DNA of 64,000 nucleotides from Patiria pectinifera (Eukaryota; Echinodermata; Asteroidea; Valvatida; Asterinidae): contig CM057135.1 of the NCBI GenBank assembly GCA_029964075.1, forward strand, positions 33,221,366-33,285,365, written 5' to 3'. Of this stretch, positions 35,370-47,000 are shown piece after piece. Every line of letters starts with the position of its first letter. Position 1 is the stretch's first letter. A model generated the notes under the pieces. That model was not told the DNA's origin. It did not search any database and saw nothing but the letters and a program-made list of their open reading frames with translations. Both the position numbers and the translations under genes were made by a program.

Positions 35370-38300
35370 ATGGGGGTTTTAAGAGCTGTTGCGAAAGGTA
35401 AACAAAGGCCAACATCAGATTTGTTTCGTAGACAATTTACTCTACTCGAGAGCCATACTTTTTAAAAGTGTTTACGCAATACTTAGTGTCTGTTTCCATG
35501 GTTTGTATAATTATAAACTAGTGGCAGTGCATATGACGTGCAGGTTTACGGTGTCGTGCATGCGTGCAAACACTCAATTTTAGTTTTTTCTGCGACTACT
35601 GCGGGGGAGGGGGAGGTGGAGGTGGAGGGGGAGTGGATTTGGGGGATTCTATAATTTTCATGAGTCTGATCTTGATACATGTAGTAAACTAGAAAGTACT
35701 GTACATCATGTACTTGTTACACTTACAGACACATAAGTTAACATGATCATCGATGATTAAAGAACATGAAGAAAGTAACAAAATATTATTTACACGATGT
35801 GAATGTGATAGTGCGAGTGTCAAACCAGGTAAGGATCATAGACAGGGTAGTAGTACTACACTGTACACTACAATGTGTTTCATATTTAAATTTGTTTTTT
35901 TCCCCTTCCTTTATAAAGGTTTTGGTGCAGTTGCCCTGGTATCCACAATAATGGTCGCCAATGACATCTACCACCAGCGACGATCCAAACTGCACACCAT
36001 CGACAGCCTTGTGAGGCAGTACGTCATCAACAAACTGATCAGTCTCATCGGTAACAGGATGCGGAACAGGCTGGAGAACGACACCAAAAACTGCCGGGCT
36101 GTCCAAGATGAAATTCTATTAGCAAGGATCAAGGAGGCCTCCGGTCTTGTGTACGGACAGGACTTCAATTTTGCGGATGTCACCAATAGAGAAGAGTTCC
36201 GTAGGAAGCATCCACTGATGAAGTACAATGACGTCAAGCCATACATTGAGCGCGTCGCGGCGGGGGAGCATGGAATCTTGACCCCGGACCGACCAATCAT
36301 ACTCGGTGTTACTTCAGGAACTTCCGGCAAGAGTAGCATCATTCCGATGACCAAAGGCCAATCCTTGGCGTTCTTCACGCAGGGAATCTCGGTCCTGTAC
36401 AACGCCATGTACAATGCATACCCACAAACGAACAACCTTCAGAAGATCCTCAAGTTCTTTTACACGCCCAAGTCTCGCCTTTCCGCTGGGGGCATACCTG
36501 TCGGACCGAATTCCTCCTCCCCTAAATCCACCAAGGGGCTCCTCCCACTTTATACCACCCCTCTGGCTGGTTACGACATAACAACCGAGCCGGAGGCCTT
36601 GTACATCCACCTCTTGTTTGGTCTGATGGACAGAAACCTGGGCATGATCGAGGCAAATTTTGCGTCGCTGGTCCACACTGCGTTCGTTGAACTGGAGCGC
36701 AAGTGGCCGAGCCTGGTGAAAGACATCGAGTGCGGTCGCATCTCGCCAAGCCTCCAAATCGACGACGACGTGCGCAAATGCCTAGACCAGATGATTAAGC
36801 CAGACCCTGCGAGGGCAGCAGAGCTGCGCGAGGAGTTTGAGAAAGGCTTCGAGGGAATCGCCAAGAGAATTTGGCCACATCTGAACGTTGTCGCTGCTGT
36901 TGATTCTGGTCCGTTTCAGATGTATGGAAAGTTGCTAGATGAATGTTATACCAAAGGTACGCCATCGACAAGTTTCACTAATTATAATAACCAAATGTCA
37001 CTTCTAACTTTGAAAAATAAAAAAAATAAAAACTTGGAAAAAAAAAAATTGCCATACCCTCTCCCCAAAGTAAGCAACCTTTTTATTTCCATTTTTTCCC
37101 TGCGTCTCCTCTAGATATTCCCACATACTCTGCTCTATATGCTGCAACAGAGGGTCTTATCGGAGTCAACATCTGGCCCAAGAGTGAAAAGAGACGATAC
37201 CTTCTGGCCCCGCGGAGCATGTTCTACGAGTTCATCCCAGTGGACAAAATGTAAGCAGACCCCCACACACCCCCATGGATCACTCCGGCTACATTGCCTA
37301 AAGTACCAGTCAAATGTGGGAACTATGTGATAGAGGTGAAATGTTGTCTACCTACCAGGAGCCAAATTCACAGAGAAGCTGCTAAACCCGAGATTTTGCT
37401 TAACACGCAAAACAATTTGCTTAACACACAAAATTGCTTACCATAAACAGGTATCTAGTTAGAAGAAAAATAACTTGCGTTACTGGATAACGGTCATACA
37501 TTGAGAATGTAATGGGCACAATCTGTATTCCTTTCAATTCAATGGAAATTCATCAACTTGAAAAAGGCCATGGTAGTGTTTAAGTATTACTGTCACAAGA
37601 TTTAAGACCAACTTAAAGGAAAAGGGAATTTGAACAAGTCCCAAACATTTTTTTTCTTTTCCATGTAGCTTTGAGGACCAACCCAAGACGCTGTTCATAG
37701 ACCAAGTCACCAAAGGTTCATCGTATGAGTTGGTGATTACCAACGCAGGCGGGCTATACAGGTTTCGCTTTGGCGATGTGGTCAAAGTCGTCGACTTCTA
37801 CAATCAGTGTCCAGTCATTGAGCTGAAATACAGGTAATGTCTCCAAATGCAGGGGGAAAAAAATCCCCCAAAAATGAAAAATCATGGCCCAACTCAATCA
37901 GTGTCATATTGAGCGGAAAACAGGGAACACAAAAAAACAACCCCAAAAGTGAGTTCAAACCCAACAGGGTTCATGGTGCTTGTGTTCTTGGGCAAGACAC
38001 TTTATTGTAATTGCCAGTCTCTCCACCAAGGAGTATGAACAGGTACTTGTGAGGGTAGGGAACAAATTAAACTGATCTTGAGCATTTGCATTGTCACAAT
38101 CGTCTTTTTTTCCCTCTTCTTTTCCGTTACCTATTTGTATTTATTATGTGCGTTACGAATATTGCACCACCCCTCTCACGTGACAGGTATTTATGAATAT
38201 TGGTTTAATCCTTCTTGCAGATCACTTAAGCTTGAATAGGACCTGGTTAATATATGATGAATTGCTTGAAGAAATGACGACATGTATTTTGATGTTATTC

Positions 38301-39448
38301 CTGCAATTAGGAAGGGCCAGTATCTGAATGTGAGAGGGGAGAAGACGTCGGAGGACATCTTGTACAAGGCTCTGACAGAGACCGTGGATGGCTGGGAGGG
38401 AGTATCGCTGGTAGACTACTCGTGTGCTGAGAGCCCCCTGCTGGAAAAACAGGACACTGGTCAGTTGAGCTTGAGTTGCATCCGAATCCCTTGGCTATGG
38501 CTATGGGAAGTGGCTTCAATAGGGGCATGTGTACTTGTAAGCCGCAGCCAAATAATTCGAACGCAGCCTAACCCTAACTCCCCTGTTATTTCTTCGTACA
38601 TCACAACAGATATTCAGTCATTGAACGTTGGTGATCAAATATCCAGTCAAAAAACTAACTAATTTGTTTTTTCTCAAAAGGTAGACTTATGGAAAATGAG
38701 CTCAATTTGGTATTTCTCGTTCCATTTTTTTGTAACAGATGATAATTCGTTCCCACGCTATATTGTCTTTGTGGAGTTGGCCAATGAGAGAGATGTTAAA
38801 GCACCGGTTCACTTGGACGACAAACGAAAGCTGCAGGTATGAATTTGTTTGAACAGTTCGTCAGCTACTGCACTCAGATAGAATATTGGTCTTGGGCCTA
38901 TTCAAATGAACTTTGGCAAGAACATTCATTTGTTATTGTCCAATTTACTGGACTTTTGATTGTCATTCCTACACAGGTAACCTTGGGTTTTCAAGCTTAA
39001 GCCCTTACAAAACATTCTTGGTTTCATTGGAAAATTGGAATTTTGCATAGGAAATGTAAATTTGAAGATGTCATAACTGCTCTATTACAGCATTAAACTG
39101 ACCAGCTGACCCTAGATGGTCAAGAAGTTCAGATGTCTGCACTAGTAAGCGGGAGGTTTTGGGTTCGAGTCCCACAAGAGAAAATCCTAAGAACTTGAAA
39201 ACAACTTTTCTTGTCTTTTTTCCCAGCTGGATGAGAATCTACGCCAGCAGTCCTTCGTCTACAACTCCTTCAGGGAGAAAGGCAGCATCGCTCCCGCAGT
39301 GGTCCATGTCGTCAGGAGAGGTTCCTTCAAACGCCTCAAGCGATTCTCGCTGAAGACTCGGAGCGTGTCCGTCAACCAGTTCAAAGTGCCGCGGGTCATG
39401 AGGCGACCGGAGGCAGCAAAATTCTTGTTCAATAACATTGAGTTATAG
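35370..39448 (+). CDS. GHDC: GH3 domain-containing protein, seven exons
   Basis: Exons: 35370-35397, 35919-36956, 37115-37250, 37669-37833, 38311-38459, 38739-38836 and 39227-39448. Together they make 1836 nt, 611 residues plus stop, with every junction in frame. The N-terminus MGVLRAVAKG continues into a hydrophobic FGAVALVSTIMVA, a likely membrane anchor. The rest is a GH3 fold, the adenylating acyl-amido synthetase family known from plant hormone conjugation. All three nucleotide motifs are visible: TSGTSGKS at 141-148, YAATEG at 364-369 and YRFRFGDVV at 431-439. YNQCP and RGEKTSED match animal GHDC. The ATG at 35370 has a good context (G at -3 and +4) and its exon ends in a proper donor that restores frame. 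A read-through ATG at 35753 inside intron 1 is the alternative. The substrate is unknown. Confidence 0.92.
35603..35645 (+). other. G-quadruplex-prone tract in GHDC intron 1
   Basis: Several runs of five or more G separated by short spacers (GGGGGAGGGGGAGG, then GGAGGGGGAG and GGGGG) lie on the transcribed RNA's sense strand. The spacing fits a G-quadruplex; any effect on transcription or splicing is inference. Confidence 0.4.
37955..38065 (+). repeat. SINE central-domain fragment in GHDC intron 4
   Basis: GTTCTTGGGCAAGACACTTT followed by CTCTCCACCAAGGAGTATGA matches, in plus orientation, the domain found in the complete SINE at 51597-51925. Neither end of the SINE is clear here. Confidence 0.5.
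39105..39185 (+). repeat. tRNA-like SINE fragment in the last GHDC intron
   Basis: GGTTCGAGTCCCAC at about 39163 is a good pol III B box. It is preceded by a tRNA-like stretch (CTAGATGGTCAAGAAG), ending 40 bp before the last exon. No complete cloverleaf can be drawn, so it is a SINE head or tRNA relic. Confidence 0.4.
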
Positions 39449-40510
39449 ACCTTTATCATGCTGCTACCATTCCAGTCATGTTCCCTGTGTCCAATAACAG
39501 GACTGAATGATGATTGTTGTGCAGAAAGGAACCAGATTATTTTTCCTTCAAGCCTCGCTTTGGTTACGTTGATTTGAATGGGAAAAAATCAAGATGGCCG
39601 CGACATGATAATGGTCTATACACACTGTCTTTTGTATTAACCCTCCAGTGCAAACATGCATTCATTGCAAAGGCGTCCTTTCAGTCAAAATCAATCAAGT
39701 GACTGTTTTTAAGAGCCCACAGCCTACATAAATATAAAGCAGGATCGACTGGCTGTGACTGTATATGTAACTTGATACAGCTATGCTTTGCCTGTGGGCA
39801 ATTGATAAGACAGCTGTGCCAACCACTTGCCTGCTTTTGTCTTTTGACTGAATTTGACTAGTCACAGTGCTTGCTTGAAATATGATCTGACTGTTGGTAA
39901 CTAGCCTGTGTAAAAGGCATGGCAGGGGAAGAGGATTGATTATTTGACTGCGTGTGACTGTTCAAACAGCAGGAGAAACATGCTGTGACATCAATGAATA
40001 TTATTACACTGCCTTGCATACAAGAAGTTTATGTTCAACCTTCTCAACATTTCAACATTATTTAATGATTTCTAAATATCTAAATTGTATTTTCTTGTAA
40101 CCATTATTTGATTGTTGAGATATGGTGCATTCAGTTATATATTACTGACCTTAGAAGATGCATGTCGCATGTACATATTGACACGATGTATTGTTACTGC
40201 CAGAGAGTATGCATATAGTGTGTGAAGACTTGTACTATAATATTGAAGTATTTGGTAAAATATATTTTGATACTCTTTAATCAAGTATTATGGACCTTCA
40301 TTACTTTTGATGCCTGAGGTTATGTAACCAATAATTCTAATAGAATATGTAGAAGTTTGACGCCCGGATTTTCCCACATGATTCATTTTCAGTTTTGCTG
40401 GAAATGGAGGCACATTGACAGAAACATGATCACGTGATGTACATTGTATAAGACAAGAATTACTCATTTATTGTCAGTTTGCATTGAACATAAACAAATT
40501 TAACCCACTA
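39449..40510. other. GHDC 3' UTR and flank
   Basis: AT-rich sequence after the GHDC stop with no further exon. No AATAAA is seen near the stop, so the poly(A) site is not placed. Confidence 0.5.
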
Positions 40511-40512
40511 GC

Positions 40513-40562
40513 ACTTGTATTACATTGTACTACATTGTATTACATTGTACTACATTGTATTT
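40513..40562. repeat. Minisatellite, 20-bp unit
   Basis: Alternating TTACATTGTAC and TACATTGTAT units repeat about two and a half times with a 20-bp period (10-bp half units). Confidence 0.75.
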
Positions 40563-40683
40563 TCATCACACCATAAGAATACTGGGGGTGGCTTGGGCGG
40601 TATAAGGAGTAACAGGCATGGCGGTTTAAGGCGGTACAGGGACCAAAGGGTGAGACAGGGCTAGTATCTCAGAAAATTCAACA

Positions 40684-41095
40684 CTTTAAAGAACTTGATT
40701 CTTGACCCTAACTCCGTAGGCATTTTTGCTAAGATGCAACCTAAGTCCTGCAAAGTCCTCTAACTGCCTCCATGTAAAAATCCTCTGTTATTTCTTGAAT
40801 GTGGTCCTTGGAGGGGTGACCACCGCCTCAATCCTGCAAAATCCTCCGGCAATCACTGTCAATATGTTGAGGCAGAGCCAGCAACATCCTGGAGCAGTGC
40901 GGAGGATTTCAAGTTTAATCTATAAGGCTCAATTATGCTCGGCTGAGCATTAACAACACAAGGTCCAGCCCAAGACCTTGGCACCGTGCATCCTCCAAAA
41001 TCAGCCACACATTTTTGCCATAATTGCCTCAATCCTACAAAATCCTCCATATTGCAAAGAGGATTTTGGAGGATTTGGGAAGGTTAGGGTTAATA
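40684..41095. repeat. Repeat with TCCTCC/AAAATCCTCC units
   Basis: CCTCAATCCTGCAAAATCCTCC-type units occur in direct orientation near 40827 and 41027 and inverted at 41055-41078 (GAGGATTTTGGAGGA). The outer ends read TTGACCCTAAC and, on the complement, TTAACCCTAAC, which may be short terminal inverted repeats. It is a probable non-autonomous element. Confidence 0.4.
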
Positions 41096-41607
41096 TTTAA
41101 CTGGCTCACACTGCCATATGGTGTTCACCATTATTTAAACTGCAAAGCAATACATGCTGTGTGCTTATAATACACATCTTTTATTTGTTTTGAACCAGGG
41201 GAGGTATAATTCAGTTTTCAAATTTTGAAGATGACATGCTGCCATTTCACATTCTGTCAATTTAAAGGTTATGGTCACTATGGTAAAAGTGCATTTAGTG
41301 AACAGCATCCTTGATAGCCAACTACTCAATCATGTTTGAGAAAATAAAGAACTTAAGTATTTACAAGCTTCTCCAACAGAATCAACTTTTTACAAATGTA
41401 ACTGAACACGTAATAACAGTAACTGATTTAAAGATAAAAGAAAATATTCAAGTTTTTTTTATAGTGGGACTTCAACAGACTGACAGATAAAGTCATTCTT
41501 AAAAAAGAAAGAAAGAAAAAGAACGGAAGTACTATCGCAGTTGCTATCTTATTTTGAAACTATCTTTATGTGAGCAAAATGGAAAAAGGTTGCCACAAAT
41601 GTGCTAC

Positions 41608-41891
41608 TACGGGGTGGTGCAAAAAGAAGGAAACCCACTTTTGCAGAAATTTTTACTAATTTGAGCTCAGTCAAGCGGATGGCATAAAGCTGTCCGTGGA
41701 CAAACAGGTCTGACACATGACATTTTTAAACTACCATATCTCAGAGACAAAATGTGCATTTGCAATCAAATTTTCGTCACGTTTAAAGATCAAGATTTAA
41801 ATACCATTAAATTGAATTTTTTTGAAATATACTCAACAAGTAGAAAAATTGCTGTCAAAAGTGGGTTTCCTTCTTTTTGCACCACCCTATA
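41608..41891. mobile_element. Mariner-type MITE, copy 2 (both ends present)
   Basis: The inverted termini GGGTGGTGCAAAAAGAAGGA (from 41612) and its complement (ending at 41887) bracket about 280 bp, with TA dinucleotides at both outer edges. Arms continue inward through AAACCCACTTTTG. It is the same family, in inverse orientation, as 15138-15370. No transposase is present. Confidence 0.8.
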
Positions 41892-42470
41892 GTTGCATAA
41901 CTCCCATAAAACAACACTGGGCCTCTGCCATTTTCCAAACCACGGCTGTAACGCCAACTTCAGCACATTCGGCTCTAGCGTCTAATCAAACCCACTTGAA
42001 ACTACTTTGGCTTTATATTTTCAAACTTGTTTACCTTTTACCTTAAATTACATTTTCTACTGTACATCGTCTACTTTCAATGTTCTAGAACACATCCCTT
42101 AAAAAGAGCCTTAACCAGTTCACGCCAGGATTTTTTTGACAAGACGAGGCGAGGGATTACTTTTCACTTGACCTTAATGCCAGGCGGGTTGAAGCCATCA
42201 CCCTGGGGCAGCACACTCGTATCTCCGGCCTCGCTCACTGCGAGCGGGTCACTGACAGATATTTCCAGCCCCTGCATGTTTATCTGTCATCCGTTCTGAA
42301 TACCGCAAAACCTTTGCGGGTGTACACCTCCTCTGGCGCAAACTAGTTAATCCATTCGAAAATCCATACAAGATCATCCATCTTGGAGGACAGTACAGGG
42401 CATTTAAGCATCCCAAGGATCCTGTACTGGCACGAATGAGAACTTTTTTTTCAAGTTTTTTTTGTTAAGG
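41892..42470. other. Spacer between the GHDC and NCDN 3' ends
   Basis: The two genes converge here. A 90-codon plus-strand frame at 42027-42299 has no recognisable domain and is treated as chance. Confidence 0.5.
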
Positions 42471-42471
42471 A

Positions 42472-42477
42472 TTTATT
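42472..42477 (-). terminator. Candidate NCDN poly(A) signal
   Basis: AATAAA on the minus strand about 1.6 kb after the NCDN stop codon, followed by A/T-rich sequence. It is the first canonical hexamer noticed downstream and would imply a 3' UTR carrying a MITE (43365-43550). Confidence 0.3.
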
Positions 42478-43364
42478 TTATCGCCATTGTACATCACAGC
42501 TGCTTTTAGCTGTGTAAGAGGAAAAAAAATTGAATAAATCAGCTGCACTGAATAACTTTTCTGGTCACTGGCGTGGTCAATCAAGCATTGTTCCAACACC
42601 GTCATATTGCGCAGGAGTTGACACTTTTCCACGTTGTAGAGCGTGTTGCTGTTCACGAAGCCTGTAGCCATAGATACACTTTGGTCCTTCTTCACAGCAT
42701 CTGTAATGTACCTATGCGTGGACAGTAGAGGGCGCTATTGGCACACGTAGCGATGCCGAGAGGGGAATTTCCCATATCACCGATTGGATGTGCGCCTCAA
42801 AAGTATTTCCAAATGGATGTCCAAAAATCCACAATCCTTTTCAACGATGCTCACCAGAGCACCGGTGCATGCCGGAAATAAGACCACAACATGCCGTCAT
42901 CAAAAAAGTAACTTTTACCTTTTCAACACTAGAGGGCGTACTTGTTCGTACCCACACAACGACTGACATAGCACAGTTTACATACATCTAACAGCACGTT
43001 CACTCTTTGTACGTATCACACGCTAACAGATCCACTGTTTCAGTCTAATAAATTCACAATAGTTTACATCTTATTAAATTGATAATATGTACACATTTTG
43101 AATGCTAACCGCATGATGAACCCTCATGCATAATTTCATAATGTTAAAATCCCATTGATTCAGTATAACTCGATAGTTTAACAATTTTCCCAACGTAGTT
43201 AATAACTGCAAGCATTCAAACCAAAGGTTAAATTTCCACAATGCAACCAAATGTGAGTAAATAAGTAAAACTAATATCAAACAATATTTTGAAACAACAT
43301 TTGACCACACTGTGTGTATAATATTGGCCATAATTTGTCAAAAACCCATAAGTTGTAAATTGGA

Positions 43365-43550
43365 AAAGAATGTAGTATCAGACGCCACTTCTTTAGCTGT
43401 GTACAAAGTCTACGCATCAAAGAAGTTTCTAACAAAATTGGAAATGTTTCACAGTTCCATATCCATGTCTTTTCAACATTTTTGCAATGACTGATTTTCA
43501 TTGAGATAACATAATGATAAAAAAAGTTGCGTCAGGATGCAACATTCTTT
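43365..43550. mobile_element. AAAGAATGT MITE family, copy 1
   Basis: The inverted termini are AAAGAATGTAGTATCAGACG and the complement of CAGGATGCAACATTCTTT. The interior (TGCAATGACTGATTTTCATTGAG, GGAAATGTTTCACAG) is the reverse complement of the element at 46881-47078. It lies in the probable NCDN 3' UTR. Confidence 0.7.
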
Positions 43551-44088
43551 CCGTAAATTGGATGAAAGTTTTGTAACTACTGCAGAGTAAGACTTCCCAG
43601 TCTTACGTGGGGCAAGACAAAGACGTATTCCACGTTTAAATTCCATCAAATTACGCACTCCTGAATTAGTTTTTTTCCTACTCTTTACATATACAGACTT
43701 TGCATGGTTTCAACGGCAGTCTAAAATATCCACAGATGTTCCACACGCACAAGAAAATCACAAGAAGCTGCCAACTGCATCACTGGAATGTTGATTATGC
43801 TGCCACCAATGGGTAGTGCGCAAACCCACTAGAAGATTCCCACTATTTGTCGACACGGCATGCTCTTGCATTCTGAGCTTTCCAACGCTGTATTTAGCAC
43901 ATGCTGATGTAGATACACTTATGTAATCTCCATGGTTATCCATACTAATGCACTAAAGAGTCCACTTGTCAACAGATTGGCTACTGATATGACTACGACT
44001 GAAAGTTCTGACATCTGTTGCCATGGTGACCAAGCCTCGTCTGGTACCCCGACCCAGAGCAGTAGCTATCTTGCTGGGGTTCGTTCAA

Positions 44089-47000
44089 TCACCTCGAGTC
44101 CATCTGCAAGCTCATGGACAGCTCCTCCATCTTATATTTCCTGATGAAAGAAAAAAATAAAATACTGCAAGTAAACCATTGGAAAGAGGACACTGGTGTT
44201 TCACATGATCGATATTTTATTTGAAAATATATATTAGATTCTTTAAAATTTACATTTATATCTGGGTTTTATTTTTTGTGGATACTGTATTACCTTGCAA
44301 TGTCCAGGGCTCCCATCTGCTTCAACTGGGCTCCCACTTCTGTCTTTGCAACTGATCCCAAGAGGGCGCTGTACACAATGATAGTCTCCTCCTCAACCGT
44401 TCCAGCTGAAATACAAGATGGGGGCCACTGGTAAGTTGATTACGAAATTCATATACTCAAGGCGTCATCTGATGGGCGGTTCGTTGATCACGTGCCATTG
44501 AATGATTCTTCCCAATGCATGGCGCGGCCGCACGACAACACTTTTGGCAGCTCTGACCAATCAGATTACAAGGATTTATTCAGGTGTTGTATAAAACAAA
44601 TAATGAATGTTTCACATTCGTGCAATGGAAGGAATAATTTCATCGTGTGACAGATGAAATGTTCCATTCCAATCGTCATGGAAAATTCCATCTTTCACCT
44701 CATGAAATTATTCTTACCACTGCACTCACAAACATTAATTATTTGTATAATATTAACTCTTTTCACAGAACGAAGCCTGTACACTGCCTTTCATGTTGTG
44801 TATCTCATGTTCATGAGGTAATGAACTTGTTTTTCCAACTAATCTTTGGACTTGAGCAAAAGATTGCACCTCAAAACACAAAAGCACGGGACTGGCCGTA
44901 TATTCTAGGTAATTTTGTGCACTCTATTGCCCTACAGTTTTGCATTTGCCGTAGCCTGGCTGCCTTACCAACAACAATCTTGAGCAGCCCAATGATGTGC
45001 TGGAGATAGCCACTCTGTAGACACATGGATGGAAGCCAGGGTATGCAGGTCAGACACTCTGAAAGCACTGTAGACAAAATGATCTTTAAATAATTTTTGA
45101 AATATTGGGTCAAACTAACACTCTTTGATACAAAGTTTTAAATTTGGTGCTGGCTAACGAACTAAATGTTGGGAGCCATGTTATGCAGATATATGCCAGA
45201 TATTTGTTGAAAAATCATATAAAAAAACCTTTAAACCTCCGACATAAAACCTCCAACAACCTCTACCATGAAAACACGTCCATGATTCCTTTTATGGCTG
45301 TACACACATGTGCACATTTAAGGTGGTTCTGACTAACCTTGTATGCCAAGAAGCCATAGTTCATTCACGTCAGCCCAATATGGCTGGTATGCCTCGCATA
45401 CTTCGTGTACATTATCACTGGCGACCCGGAAGGAGGCTCTGAACAGGTCAAGCGTTCGGCCCACAAATTTCTTGATGGCTGATAAATTTTGAGTATCTAT
45501 GGAAAAAAATAATGCAAACGGTGGCATTTATAAAGCATGTACGTAGATGCTGGATGCATTTTTGTACAGCTTTGCAGAAAATAATAATTAGCAAAATAAC
45601 TAGTTGAGCAAAATCCAAGCCGAGTACCAGTGACCAATAATCATAATATAAACAATATGTATTTTGGCTGGTCCCCTAATTTGCTTAAACACTGCAGACA
45701 TTATTATCAGGTATTGTACCAATCGTCATTCATGAACAGGAGCCAATCACGACGTCCATCCAGTATCATGTGACAAATATAACCTAAGACAAACAAAGGC
45801 ATTCTAAAGTGCTTGATCGAAGACGTGTCAAATCGAGTTTAATCCCATACATACCTGCATGGTGTGCCAACGTTCTGAGGAGGGTCAACCCAAGAACCGC
45901 AAAGTTGAACGACAGAATAAGATGCTCTGTGTTAGTGACTGAAAAAGAAACAACAGAACAATTTACAGACTGATACAAATCACCAGTTTGCACTAGTTAT
46001 GCAACCCATATAGTCTATGTATACTACTGCCCCGGAGAAGTAAATGTGTGATTGTTAAGCATCATTATATAACTGACATACAGATCCTTGTCATTTGATT
46101 GGTGGAACTCACATCACGTGACATTCGTTAATGCTCCCATTCACACCGGGGCTCAAAAAGTCCCATCGGGAATGGGAAATACTATTCAACAGTTACGATC
46201 CTTTTTGTTCCTTGACGTGGTATTTGTGTGCAAATGCATGCTGGTGTGCGTGTTCAGCGTAGCGTGTGTTGTTCCAAAAAGCCAGCGCCACAGAGTTGAG
46301 TTCAAACATTTCCGTGAAAGGGTGGTTTGGAAGAGAGAAATACATTTTCCACCTATTTTGTATTGAAATAAAAGTTCAAATATATCAAATGACAAGGATC
46401 TATATGTCAGTTATATAAAACAAATATCGGGTGGCTTTAAATTGTGAAATGGGAGGAATATTATCGCTCGGTAAAATCTGGACTTTTCCAGTTCACTCGG
46501 CTTCGCCTCGTGAAATGGAGAAGTCCAAACTTTACCTTGCGATAATATTCCTCCCATTTCACTCTGAGCCACTCAATATTTGTATACTATTCATTGAGTA
46601 TGCCTTATTGTACCTGTGTGTGCTAAGGCAGCAGCCAGAAGACACAGTAACTCCTTGAAGACTGTGGAGTGACTCTGGACAGCCTCTGCATCCTGTAAGG
46701 TCACGTTCAGGAAGACACTGCACAGCGTTGTCAGGGCAATCTGCATATAAGGTAAGAGAAGGATAAAACTTAAAAATATTATTTCACAAAATACGAAACT
46801 TAGTGTGTACATAGTATATCTATGACTAATACCGCATACAACTTTTTTAGTACTTTTGTGGTAGTTTCAAAGCAGGTAGCAAAGAATATGTTGCATCCTG
46901 ATGCCACTTTTTTGTCATCATATATTATCTCCATGAAGGTCAGTTATTGCAAAAATGTTCAAAAGATCTGGAACTGAGAAACATTTCCAATTCTGTTAGA

